Source: Halobacteriovoraceae bacterium
GTDB lineage: Bacteria > Bdellovibrionota > Bacteriovoracia > Bacteriovoracales > Bacteriovoracaceae
Length of the DNA stretch: 64,000 bases
Direction: 5' to 3'
NCBI GenBank assembly: GCA_020635135.1
Contig: JACKAJ010000016.1
Location: forward strand, 434,001 to 498,000
Below, one piece after another: positions 35,267 to 42,991 of the stretch. How positions within the stretch are numbered: position 1 is the first letter of the stretch; each line of letters starts with the position of its first letter. Under the pieces are notes generated by a model that was not told where the DNA came from, did not search any database, and was given only the letters and a program-made list of their open reading frames with translations. A program made the translations under genes and the position numbers.

Positions 35267-35558
35267 TTTACGAGAGTATTCGAACTCTCAAAGTTTCCAA
35301 AATTTTTTAAAGAAAAAAAGGAGCCAGCGGAAGCCAGCTCCTCGGTCAACCAATTTTGACCAATGTAAAAATGAATTTGCACTGAATCAATTCCAACTTC
35401 AATTTTTTTAATAAGCTTTCTGATGATCTTTGAGACCACCTCTGTTTTCTTCTCATCATCAATAAGCTCAATCAGCTTCTCAGAGTAAGCCTTGTAATCG
35501 ACAAGGCTAGCGGGCCTCTCCTGAATGTTGGTATCAGCTTTAAGTAATTTGATCCATT
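35245..35558 (-). pseudogene. C-terminal remnant of a probable serine recombinase
   Basis: An open frame without a start codon runs from a stop at about 35559 toward the tRNA: KLLKADTNIQERPASLVDYK, then EKLIELIDDEKKTEVVSKII, RKLIKKIEVGIDSVQIHFYI and ELASAGSFFS. The last segments resemble the extreme C-terminus of large serine recombinases/resolvases (KKIEV...I.IHFYVG...ELA..GSFF). No catalytic domain is present upstream, so only the stump remains. The codons for ELASAGSFF also form the terminator hairpin at 35320. The family assignment is by memory of such tails and needs a search. Confidence 0.45.
35313..35341 (-). terminator. Intrinsic terminator of the recombinase remnant
   Basis: On the minus strand GGAGCTGGC-TTCC-GCTGGCTCC forms a 9-bp stem (two G-U pairs) followed by seven T residues. 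It points away from the recombinase remnant toward the tRNA. A second small hairpin (GGTCAA/TTGACC) is at 35344-35361. Confidence 0.75.
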
Positions 35559-35680
35559 AATTGTCCACCATTAAGTGTGAAGACCGAAACACCTTAGTTC
35601 AGATGCGATAAAGCAATGTTAAAAATTTTAATCGGTTAGGTCTCTGTTTTGGTTTTTGAGGCTTTTAATTTTTCGAAAAA

Positions 35681-35767
35681 TGGTGCCAAAGAAGGGACTT
35701 GAACCCCCACGAGCATACACTCGGTTGATTTTGAATCCGCTGCGTCTACCAATTGACTTAAGTACTC
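35681..35767 (-). pseudogene. Decayed tRNA-Leu(CAA) copy
   Basis: Read on the minus strand, the 3' half is a good class II tRNA-Leu: variable arm CGAG/CTCG, T-arm GGGGGTTCAAGTCCC, and CTTTGGC-A-CCA. The piece GGTAGACGCAGCGGATTCAAAATC is shared with the intact tRNA-Leu(CAA) at 35181. However, the 5' acceptor strand does not pair with CTTTGGC, and the anticodon stem GCGGA/TCAAC has two mismatches. It is therefore a broken copy, about 0.5 kb away in inverted orientation. Confidence 0.7.
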
Positions 35768-35819
35768 GAAATTCATTAACTTTCATTAGATAGTTTAATC
35801 TAGAAAAAACTAGTTTATT

Positions 35820-35833
35820 GTGTTATAATACAC
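35820..35833 (+). promoter_or_regulatory. Dyad overlapping the -10 box of the toxin-antitoxin operon
   Basis: GTGT-TATAAT-ACAC: a perfect -10 hexamer (35824-35829) is framed by an inverted GTGT/ACAC. The antitoxin ATG is 17 bases beyond the hexamer's end and is preceded by GGAGG. A ribbon-helix-helix antitoxin binding here would block the promoter, giving autoregulation. A second dyad, CTAG-A6-CTAG, lies in the -35 region. Confidence 0.5.
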
Positions 35834-35846
35834 TCACGGAGGGTTT

Positions 35847-36071
35847 ATGGGGGCAAAACAACTGGCCACTAAAATTGATGCGAGGGTAAAAGACGCACTT
35901 GATGATTTTTGCGAAGAGCGCGGCTATAAGATCAACCGATTTGTTGAAGATGCCATTCTTGATAAGTTAGAAGAATTTGAAGATATCTCTGATCTTAGAA
36001 AGCTTAGGAATGAGTCGTTTCGAGATTTCAGTGAAGTCCTTTCGGAGCTAAAGAAAAGTGGTAAACTATAA
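35847..36071 (+). CDS. Ribbon-helix-helix antitoxin
   Basis: A 74-residue protein. An N-terminal strand (KQLATKIDARVKDALDDFCE) and two helices form a MetJ/Arc-type DNA-binding fold; a helical C-terminal tail (FSEVLSELKKSGKL) would wrap the toxin. GGAGGG lies 6 bases before the ATG. It overlaps the toxin gene by 14 bases. It is judged an antitoxin from its fold and partner. Confidence 0.85.
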   Translation: MGAKQLATKIDARVKDALDDFCEERGYKINRFVEDAILDKLEEFEDISDLRKLRNESFRDFSEVLSELKKSGKL

Positions 36072-36321
36072 GCTAAAAATTTCAAGCTCTGTAGAGAAGT
36101 CTCTTAAGAAAATTCCCAAGAAAGACCTCAAAAAAGTGGTGGAACTTATTCAAACTTTAGCGATTCAGCCTTATCCTATTGGCTGTCGAAAGCTTTCAGG
36201 TGAAGAGTATGTTTATCGTGTGAGGCAAGGCAATTATCGAGTCATTTACGAGGTACAGGATAAACAGCTTATTGTTCTCGTTTTGAAGATAGGGCATAGG
36301 AAAGATATCTATCGTAAGTAG
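36058..36321 (+). CDS. RelE/ParE-family toxin
   Basis: An 87-residue protein starting at GTG 36058 inside the antitoxin gene. The family outline is complete: YKLKISSSVEKSLKKIPKKD, then GCRKLSGEEYVYRVRQGNYR and VIYEVQD, and the C-terminal LVLKIGHRKDIYRK. In RelE-type toxins these Arg/Lys/Tyr residues cut mRNA at the ribosome, while ParE types act on gyrase; the GHRKDIY ending fits RelE. Together with the upstream gene it makes a type II toxin-antitoxin system next to tRNA-associated debris. Confidence 0.9.
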   Translation: MVNYKLKISSSVEKSLKKIPKKDLKKVVELIQTLAIQPYPIGCRKLSGEEYVYRVRQGNYRVIYEVQDKQLIVLVLKIGHRKDIYRK

Positions 36322-36489
36322 TTGTAATTTGGCAGCGTTCAGTATTCTTGAGACTTAGAGTTAGGATTATTGCGATTTTATCCCTTTGAATAAATTACAA
36401 GCACCTAATAATTCAATTAAATTAAATATTCAATTTATATAGAAGGAGTTTAATCTGAGATTTATTTTATTTTAATAGGAGGAATCAAA

Positions 36490-36915
36490 ATGAAAAGACT
36501 ATTATTAAGTGTCCTAATACTGGGAAATGTTTCTGTATTTGCTACAGAACTGAAAAACCCTACAGTTGATGGAAAGCCATTTAAGGCATATAAGTTTGAT
36601 TTTAAAAACCAAAGAGAAGCGAGTAAAATATGTATGAAGCTAAATGATAGAGGGTCTCGCGCAATTGATTACTCTGTGAACAAGGTTAGCGAAAATACAT
36701 TAGCGAGACTATTTCCAAAAGCAATTGCTACAATCAGCCCTACTTACGGAAAAAAGTATAAAGTGAAACTAATGATGGATAGAATCATCGTTAATGATAG
36801 TTATCTTGCAGTACCTGATAATGGAGAGTTTGCAATTCTTGACTTAATGGTTGAACAAAGCCCACTGAAAACTTCAAAAAATGTACGTTATTTTTCAAAA
36901 ATAATCTGTAATTAA
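36490..36915 (+). CDS. Small exported hypothetical protein
   Basis: A 141-residue exported protein with signal peptide (MKRLLLSVLILGNVSVFA) and an AGGAGG ribosome-binding site. The mature part is basic, with cysteines at KICMKLND and at the C-terminal ICN. No family is recognised. It is followed by a 22-bp hairpin. Composition is more AT-rich than most genes here, consistent with recent arrival. Confidence 0.7.
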   Translation: MKRLLLSVLILGNVSVFATELKNPTVDGKPFKAYKFDFKNQREASKICMKLNDRGSRAIDYSVNKVSENTLARLFPKAIATISPTYGKKYKVKLMMDRIIVNDSYLAVPDNGEFAILDLMVEQSPLKTSKNVRYFSKIICN

Positions 36916-36922
36916 ATTACTA

Positions 36923-36974
36923 GGGCGTGTTGAAAAAGTTATTTTAGGCCTTAAATAACTTTTTCAACACGCCC
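36923..36974. repeat. 22-bp perfect inverted repeat
   Basis: The arms at 36923-36944 and 36953-36974 are exact complements around the 8-base loop TAGGCCTT. The arm begins GGGCGTGTTGAAAAAG. It starts 8 bases after a stop codon but has no T-tract outside the stem. It resembles two abutted terminal repeats of a transposable element, or a long terminator. Confidence 0.65.
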
Positions 36975-37187
36975 AAGTGATTTTCGGTAGGGACCGAATT
37001 TTGACTAAAATTTATTCAAAATTCTAATTACAATTATAAATTTTACAATCTTCTTTGAAGACATTTTCGGCTTTACTTATTATGTAAAGAATACAACATC
37101 GACTTCTAGATCCCCCACTGGGGTACGTCATTTGAACTATTTAAGGGGATGCCAGTGGAAATTAAAATTATCATGGGAAAAAATAAA

Positions 37188-38480
37188 TTATTTTAAGTAA
37201 AAATAATCCGAGAGAGTTTTATTGAGAATTTTCTTAGGAAGCCAAATGCTACCCTCGTCACATTCGTAATCAGAGTAGATACCTTCACAACTTGCACCCC
37301 AGGAGTTTCGCAGCAAGAATTCACAGCGATTTTTATCCTTATTCCACCTTCTTCCCACTACCGTCACAACATGATCTGTCTCGTCTTCACAGATCCAAAC
37401 TAATTCACTTAATCGAGTATTAAGTCCTTTATACTTTCTGAGAAGTTCATCACTTAAAACAGAAGGGACAAGATATTCAGCCTTGGGAGCGCTCATAAGA
37501 GATGAAGCGCACAAGCCTATTGCCATCGGTTTTTTTCTTTTAGAAAACTCATAATAAAATTTACTTTTGAAAAGCTCATGACTTATTCCTCTTCTATTAT
37601 ATCCCATCTTGCTTAATTTCCTCTGAAATCTTTTACAATTTTTTGATAAATAGTTCTCATAGTTAAGCTTTCCATTTTTAAAATAAAACAAAATATCCTC
37701 TTCATCTAATAGGATACTAGATCTTTCGGAGAGATCATTTTTTAATTTATTAACTAGATTTTTATTTAAAACCTCATTTAGGTGTAATCCTAATATTTTA
37801 CTTAGATTTTCATTATAAATTTCTATTTTTGAGGGATTGAAGGTTTCATTTTCACCAAGAATTTTTAATACTTCCTCACGTGAAACTTTTATAAATTTTT
37901 CTTTAGAATCAGAAACAGAAAATGTGATCAATTTTTTATCAAATCCAGTAATAAAATTTAATTTTATAATCTGATAAAAGAATTTTTTACGAACCTTTGT
38001 ATTAAAGAGTTTAATTTCTCCACTCAATAAGTTTTCTCTCTCCTTTTCAAGAAACCTTTCGGCTTCATAGAAATTTTCTCCAAGTTTATAATAATCAAGA
38101 TCACAAAAGCTTTCCTGGTTAGCAATAATTCCAGCAGTAATTGAATCTCCCGCTTGATTATTTAATGTTTTTGCATTTTCCCTCGTATTAGACTCAAATA
38201 GATAGGCTACAAAGGAAGGAGAAATCATTTTTCCACTTTCACAAATTTGATAATTATAGACATTGGCAATCGCATGAACATAACAGTTTGAAAATTCAGC
38301 TTGGTCTGAAGGGCATTCACGCAAAAAGCTATTTTCTTCATCGAGCCTGATATATTCACAGTCTTTTTCAGGATTCGACCAATAGGCATTCAAAACTTGC
38401 CGGAGAACATCCGTCATTTGCGCCTGAGACGGAGAAACACCCCCGAGCAAAAGAATTAAGTATAGAACTATTTTATTCAT
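37188..38480 (-). CDS. Secreted papain-like (C1) cysteine peptidase
   Basis: A 430-residue exported protein (start 38480, MNKIVLYLILLLGGVSPSQA; the longer frame to 38573 adds a non-signal segment). The catalytic Cys lies in SDQAEFSNCYVHAIANVYNY, which fits the papain Q...CxxxA block. The His is in DETDHVVTVVGRRW and the Asn in FLLRNSWGASCEG. About 220 residues of lysine-rich insertion separate Cys and His. Extra cysteines (DCEY, LRECPSD, FCDLD, SKNCKRF) may form disulfides. The likely role is extracellular or periplasmic proteolysis, consistent with a predatory or scavenging life. Confidence 0.75.
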   Translation of the reverse strand: MNKIVLYLILLLGGVSPSQAQMTDVLRQVLNAYWSNPEKDCEYIRLDEENSFLRECPSDQAEFSNCYVHAIANVYNYQICESGKMISPSFVAYLFESNTRENAKTLNNQAGDSITAGIIANQESFCDLDYYKLGENFYEAERFLEKERENLLSGEIKLFNTKVRKKFFYQIIKLNFITGFDKKLITFSVSDSKEKFIKVSREEVLKILGENETFNPSKIEIYNENLSKILGLHLNEVLNKNLVNKLKNDLSERSSILLDEEDILFYFKNGKLNYENYLSKNCKRFQRKLSKMGYNRRGISHELFKSKFYYEFSKRKKPMAIGLCASSLMSAPKAEYLVPSVLSDELLRKYKGLNTRLSELVWICEDETDHVVTVVGRRWNKDKNRCEFLLRNSWGASCEGIYSDYECDEGSIWLPKKILNKTLSDYFYLK

Positions 38481-38538
38481 CCTAGGATTTATCGGAAAAA
38501 TAAAAAATAAAGATAATTTTTGACCTAAAGAATAAAGG

Positions 38539-38572
38539 AATAAAGTACATCCATGAGAATAAAGTACATCCA
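38539..38572. repeat. Tandem 15-bp direct repeat
   Basis: AATAAAGTACATCCA occurs twice, at 38539-38553 and 38558-38572, with a 4-base spacer (period 19). The second copy runs into the left arm of the dispersed palindrome. It lies upstream of the papain-like gene and could be a duplicated operator. Confidence 0.6.
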
Positions 38573-38622
38573 CACTTTTGGGACCAGAAGCGCTATAAGT
38601 GCCTAGAATCCCGAAAGTGTGG
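38570..38622. repeat. Dispersed palindrome, copy 2
   Basis: CCACACTTTTGGGA and TCCCGAAAGTGTGG pair over 14 positions with one G-U, around a 25-base loop. The arm is nearly the same as the palindrome at 16858-16895 (CCACACTTTTGAGAC). Like that one it lies beyond the 3' end of a minus-strand gene, here 17 bases past the carbonic anhydrase stop. Confidence 0.6.
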
Positions 38623-38639
38623 AGCTAAAGTCAATGCTT

Positions 38640-39281
38640 TCAAGCATTGTGTTTTAAGGTGTCATCAAAAAATTCAACTTTACCGGTCGCGATATTATGA
38701 ATGCCACCAATAATGGCCACTTTTCCTTTTTCTACGAGCTCTTTAATGATCACACTCCTCTCAACAATGGCATTGACCATTTTTCGAACATTAATTTCAG
38801 ATACTTTTTCGACAAATTCAGGATTCGAAGAGTTTCTTTCTTTCTCTGTTTTTTCATCGTCAACGGATGGAAGAATTTTATTGAGAAGAGTTGTTAAATT
38901 CCCCATTTCCACATGATCACAGGCACCTTTCACGGCCCCACATTTCGTATGCCCCATCACCACAATGATTTTAGAGCCTGCAATTTTACAGGCAAATTCC
39001 ATACTGCCTAGAATATCTTCGTTCACAATATTTCCTGCAATACGAACACTAAAAATATCGCCTAACCCTTGATCAAAAATCAATTCAGCTGATGTCCGTG
39101 AGTCGATGCAACTGAGAATAGTTGCAAAAGGGTATTGGCCATCAGATGTTTCGTTAGCCTGTTGGAGCAAATTCCTGTTCACCTTGAGATTCTCCACAAA
39201 TCTCTTATTCCCTGCTTTCAAAAGCTCAAGAGCACTCGATGGAGAAATAGAAGCTTGCATTTCTTTTGTTAATGTTTTCAC
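38640..39281 (-). CDS. Beta-class carbonic anhydrase
   Basis: A 213-residue zinc enzyme interconverting CO2 and bicarbonate in the cytoplasm. Zinc ligands and the catalytic dyad are intact: TILSCIDSRTSAELIFDQ (Cys and Asp-Arg) and VVMGHTKCGAVKGA (His and Cys). FSVRIAGNIV is also typical. It is the second gene of an operon, 12 bases after a DUF1275 membrane protein, and is opposite an NhaR-like regulator. This suggests a pH or CO2 response. Confidence 0.95.
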   Translation of the reverse strand: MKTLTKEMQASISPSSALELLKAGNKRFVENLKVNRNLLQQANETSDGQYPFATILSCIDSRTSAELIFDQGLGDIFSVRIAGNIVNEDILGSMEFACKIAGSKIIVVMGHTKCGAVKGACDHVEMGNLTTLLNKILPSVDDEKTEKERNSSNPEFVEKVSEINVRKMVNAIVERSVIIKELVEKGKVAIIGGIHNIATGKVEFFDDTLKHNA

Positions 39282-39293
39282 GGATACCTCTCT

Positions 39294-40103
39294 TTATGAT
39301 TGTGCCATAATGACAACGCTAAAAATTAATGTTGATACAAAAACGCCTAAAACTGATGATTGGGCTAATTTTAAAGATAGAGACTTTTTTGGATTTGGTC
39401 GCTCAGAAACTACCGATGTCACGAGCATGCAAAGTGATGAAACGAATGGAAACAAAAATCCGTAATGCCCATTTTGGGAAAAAATAAAATAAGCAACAGA
39501 GCCACCAACAATAAAAGAACTCAGAATACCTAATCTCAAAAAGTTTTTCCTTCTCTCTTCTTTGTATTCCGGTGACGCTTTAGCATAACCAAAAACTCTT
39601 GCAAAATTAATTCCAATATCTGTAGATAGCCCTGTCATATGAGTTGGCTTTAAAAATCCATTGGTCGCCAATGAACAAGTCGCATTTTGAATACCACAGA
39701 CGAGGGAAAGTAGAAAAATCAAAATGAGTTTACTCGATAAATTATAACTAGAAAAATAATATTCTGAAACAATGAGAACCATGGCGAATAAGGAAGCTTT
39801 AACTCCGGTAACAAAAACATATTGAGGCTCTTTTCCTTCCAATAACTTTCTTCCAATAAAGTGTCCAGCAAAGGCAGCACCAAAGATAAACGAGGATAAC
39901 ACTGTTATAAAGACCATTATTTGTTCCCAATTGGAACTGGCAACTCCCATCCCTATTTGACTACTTGTCCCAGTAACATGTGAGACAAAATTGCCAAATA
40001 TGAGAAAGCCCCCTACATTTATATACCCTGCTTGGAAGCTCATTAAAAACCATATAAATAGCTTAAACTCTTTAGGTAAGGCATTATTCTCAAGTTTCAG
40101 CAT
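39294..40103 (-). CDS. DUF1275 (YoaK-like) membrane protein
   Basis: A 269-residue inner-membrane protein with about six to seven transmembrane helices. It matches the YoaK/DUF1275 family: FQAGYINVGGFLIFGNFVSH with VTGTSSQIG near the N-terminus, GIQNATCSLATNGFLKPTHM, and TGLSTDIGINFARV. The transported substrate is unknown for the family. It is first gene of the operon with carbonic anhydrase, divergent from the LysR regulator. Confidence 0.9.
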   Translation of the reverse strand: MLKLENNALPKEFKLFIWFLMSFQAGYINVGGFLIFGNFVSHVTGTSSQIGMGVASSNWEQIMVFITVLSSFIFGAAFAGHFIGRKLLEGKEPQYVFVTGVKASLFAMVLIVSEYYFSSYNLSSKLILIFLLSLVCGIQNATCSLATNGFLKPTHMTGLSTDIGINFARVFGYAKASPEYKEERRKNFLRLGILSSFIVGGSVAYFIFSQNGHYGFLFPFVSSLCMLVTSVVSERPNPKKSLSLKLAQSSVLGVFVSTLIFSVVIMAQS

Positions 40104-40162
40104 ACGTGCACTCCTTCTCTGTTTTTATAACTTAGTAGGACTATTATCGTCGAAAATATAGA

Positions 40163-40207
40163 TTGATAAAAATGCATAATATCGATATAATAGTTCTATT
40201 TTATCAA
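40163..40207. promoter_or_regulatory. Divergent operator region for the LysR regulator
   Basis: An inverted pair TTGATAAAA (40163-40171) and TTTTATCAA (40199-40207) encloses the palindrome ATATCGATAT (40179-40188). All lie in the 114-base divergent space between the DUF1275 gene and the LysR gene, the usual place for LysR-type binding. Binding is inferred. Confidence 0.45.
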
Positions 40208-40217
40208 GGTATAACCG

Positions 40218-41102
40218 ATGAACAAATGGCTCAACTACCATCACCTGCTCTATTTTAAAGTCATTGCCTCTGAAGGCAGTATTGCAGATGCCTCGAAGCG
40301 CCTTCTTATCGGGCAATCAGCTCTCAGTACACAATTAAAAAAACTCGAAGAATCCTTAGGTCAAAAGCTCTTTGAGAGAAAAAACAAGAGGCTCATTTTG
40401 ACGGAAGCTGGAAGAGTCGCCCTTGAATACGCAGATGATATCTTCAAAAAAGGGGAAGAATTCTTACAAGTTTTCAATCAGCAAAGCCTTTCTACAAAAT
40501 CTTTGTATCGTATCGGCGTGGTCGCCAGCGCCCCGAAAGTCGTGGCCTGTACAATTATGCAAATGGCAAAAAAATTTAGCGACAATAGCGTCATTAGTAT
40601 GCGAGAAGATCCTCCCGATGAGCTCTTTAAAAAAATTGCCACTCACGATTTAGATATTGCCCTCACCAACAATTTAACCCTTCTTGAAAAGAACGATTTG
40701 GAAATCAAGCAAGTGGGCACAACTCAAGTTTCAATTTACGGATCAAAAAAATATAAAAATCTAAGCAAAAACTTTCCCAACTCACTCAACGGGTCTGAAT
40801 TTATACTCCCCACTATTCACAGCAAACTTCGCTATGACTTAGAACATTCTTTTCGCTCAATGGGGATTCAATACCATCTCGTTGCGGAAGTTCAAGATGC
40901 CAGTGTGAAGAAAACAATGGGGATAGAGGGAATCGGATTAATTTCTTTACCGGATTTTGCAGCAAAACCCTACATCAAAGAAGGAAAATTATTTAAGATA
41001 GGAAGCCTTAAAGATGTAAGGGAAGATTATTGGCTCATCTCCAAGAAAAGAAAAATCAAATCGCCCATCACTGAAAAACTTCTCACTGATTTTAAAATTT
41101 AA
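40218..41102 (+). CDS. LysR-family regulator, NhaR-like
   Basis: A 294-residue regulator. The N-terminal winged helix is close to NhaR: LNYHHLLYFKVIASEGSIAD, then LLIGQSALSTQLKKLEESLG and LTEAGRVALEYADDIF. The C-terminal effector domain contains VGTTQVSIYGSKKY and a late GIEGIGLISLPDF. NhaR answers to sodium and pH in E. coli. Here it faces a DUF1275-carbonic anhydrase operon, so the likely signal is pH, bicarbonate or sodium. Confidence 0.92.
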   Translation: MNKWLNYHHLLYFKVIASEGSIADASKRLLIGQSALSTQLKKLEESLGQKLFERKNKRLILTEAGRVALEYADDIFKKGEEFLQVFNQQSLSTKSLYRIGVVASAPKVVACTIMQMAKKFSDNSVISMREDPPDELFKKIATHDLDIALTNNLTLLEKNDLEIKQVGTTQVSIYGSKKYKNLSKNFPNSLNGSEFILPTIHSKLRYDLEHSFRSMGIQYHLVAEVQDASVKKTMGIEGIGLISLPDFAAKPYIKEGKLFKIGSLKDVREDYWLISKKRKIKSPITEKLLTDFKI

Positions 41103-41108
41103 TAATTT

Positions 41109-42545
41109 CTAGCGATAAGAATTTTGAGAACGCCTGGGTTTTCTTCTAAATTTAGACCTTGATCCTCTTTCTCTATTATATTTTTGAGAAGGAGCAGTTG
41201 AAATAATAGATTTCTCCAAATTCCCTAATGACTCATCAATTGTGCGCAACTCTTTATTAAAGAGATAAGAAAACAAAAGTTTTACAATATCTTCGCGTGA
41301 TAAATCTGTTAAATAATCACTGAATTCTGAAAAGCTGTTATCGATTGTAAACTCTTCACCTTTTTCAATGATTGCTTTTTTAAGCTGACTCATTTTGTCG
41401 AGCTCACTCGATACTCTTTTTCTTTTCGATTCCATCGGGCAAGGGATCTCAAATTTCGCCAGTTTTTGATTGGTCATTTTTTCAATAACAGATAAATTTC
41501 GCGATTCACCTGGTGAAATAAAGCTAATAGCTTTTCCTGATTGTCCGGCACGACCAGTTCTTCCAATCCGGTGGACATAGGAATCAGGTTTTCGGGGAAG
41601 TCCCATATTGATAACATGAGTGACTTGTGAGACGTCCAACCCTCTTGCGGCCACATCGGTGCATACCAGGATATCAACTTTGCGGCTTTTAAAAAGCTCC
41701 ATCGCTGTGTCTCTTTGATTTTGATTGAGATCACCATGAAGTGACACAACTCTTTTACCTAGACCCAATAATCTTTCACTTAGCCTCTTCGTTTCTTCTT
41801 TTGTTTCACAAAAGACGATACCAAAAAAGTTTTCTTCAGTTAGCAATATGGCCTTGAGAGCTTTTTCAAAATCTTTTCTTTGAAGCTTGCAAAAACTTTG
41901 CGATATATTTTGACTAGAAAGAGTTTCATTTTTAACTCGCACTATTTTAGGCGAATTGAGTTTCTCTTCCATCAATTTCACAATTGGCTTTGGCATCGTC
42001 GCAGAAAACATCCAAGTTTCCGCATCTTCAGAGACACTCCCCATAATTTGTTCAACATCTTCAATAAATCCCATCTTAAGCATTTCATCAGCTTCATCGA
42101 TAATGCAGAATTGGCAATTGTGAATTTTCAATTTGTTGCGACTTAGTAAATCAAGAGCACGCCCTGGAGTCGCAATCACCACATGGGCTTGTCTTAAACC
42201 ATCCAATTGCTCTTTATACCCAACCCCACCGTACACAGTTGTTGTCTTCAAGGGAAGATAGCGAGCATATTTAATAATTTCGAGATTGATTTGATTAGCA
42301 AGTTCTCTTGTGGGACTTAGAATAATCGCTTGAATACCTTCATTATTGAGATCAATTTTTTCAAGAAGAGGAAGACAAAAAGCTGCAGTCTTTCCCGTTC
42401 CCGTTTGGGCCTGACCTACAAAGTCTGTCGTTTCATTTAATAATAAAGGAATTGCTTTAAGCTGAATTTCAGTTGGATCTCTATATCCCAATTCAGACAC
42501 TGCTTGAAAAAGGGGTTTTGATAATTGGTCAAATTTGAAAGTCAT
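41109..42545 (-). CDS. DEAD-box RNA helicase
   Basis: A 478-residue ATP-dependent RNA helicase. The Q motif (LGYRDPTEIQLKAIP), motif I (AQTGTGKT), Ia (SPTRELANQI), II (IIDEADEMLKMG), III (MFSATMP), V (CTDVAARGLDVSQVTHVIN) and VI (YVHRIGRTGRAGQSG) are all present. A CsdA/DeaD-like helical extension and a basic Arg/Ser tail (SRSKFRRKPRRSQ) follow. It acts in ribosome assembly or mRNA unwinding. It lacks the full RNA-binding domain of DeaD, so I give no symbol. Confidence 0.95.
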   Translation of the reverse strand: MTFKFDQLSKPLFQAVSELGYRDPTEIQLKAIPLLLNETTDFVGQAQTGTGKTAAFCLPLLEKIDLNNEGIQAIILSPTRELANQINLEIIKYARYLPLKTTTVYGGVGYKEQLDGLRQAHVVIATPGRALDLLSRNKLKIHNCQFCIIDEADEMLKMGFIEDVEQIMGSVSEDAETWMFSATMPKPIVKLMEEKLNSPKIVRVKNETLSSQNISQSFCKLQRKDFEKALKAILLTEENFFGIVFCETKEETKRLSERLLGLGKRVVSLHGDLNQNQRDTAMELFKSRKVDILVCTDVAARGLDVSQVTHVINMGLPRKPDSYVHRIGRTGRAGQSGKAISFISPGESRNLSVIEKMTNQKLAKFEIPCPMESKRKRVSSELDKMSQLKKAIIEKGEEFTIDNSFSEFSDYLTDLSREDIVKLLFSYLFNKELRTIDESLGNLEKSIISTAPSQKYNRERGSRSKFRRKPRRSQNSYR

Positions 42546-42807
42546 TGGGATTCTTCTCCTATTTTAATTCCTATAATCTTCTGTAATAAGATTTTAAATA
42601 GGGCCGAACCGGCTTATCGTGAGCTATTGAAAAACTTGCTACAGGGCGCAATATATAAGAGTTCACCATAGACTTCAAGTTTAAAAAAATCCCCTAGAAA
42701 AATAGTATGTAAATAATTCAATGACTAGGATTCCAAGTCATTTCATTGGCTTCAATGCGGCGATCAATTGATTTAAGCTATGAGTTAGGCAGATAAAACA
42801 CTACTAA
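42546..42807. other. Intergenic stretch without clear gene
   Basis: This holds the leader of the DEAD-box gene and about 200 bases with no convincing frame, strong hairpin or repeat. The remnant at 42808 starts where it ends. Confidence 0.5.
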
Positions 42808-42990
42808 GCTCTCAAAATAATCCGCCTCAACAGTCGAATTGAATCAGCTCACCTCCCCGATGGTGGTCATAAAATTAAATCCACTGTTGAAGGTATTTCA
42901 AATTTTATTTCGAGTATCGAAATGAAAGGAAAAGCACTTGAAGAAGAAACTCACCAAATAAACAATATCATTAAAAAACTCAAAAAATAA
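42808..42990 (+). pseudogene. C-terminal gene remnant
   Basis: An open frame of 60 codons after a stop, with no usable start near its beginning: ALKIIRLNSRIESAHLPDGG, then HKIKSTVEGISNFI and GKALEEETHQINNIIKKLKK to a stop. The helical, heptad-like sequence resembles the tail of a signalling or coiled-coil protein. The gene body is absent, so it is probably a deletion remnant. It ends 1 base before the convergent NHL gene's stop. Confidence 0.35.
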
Positions 42991-42991
42991 A

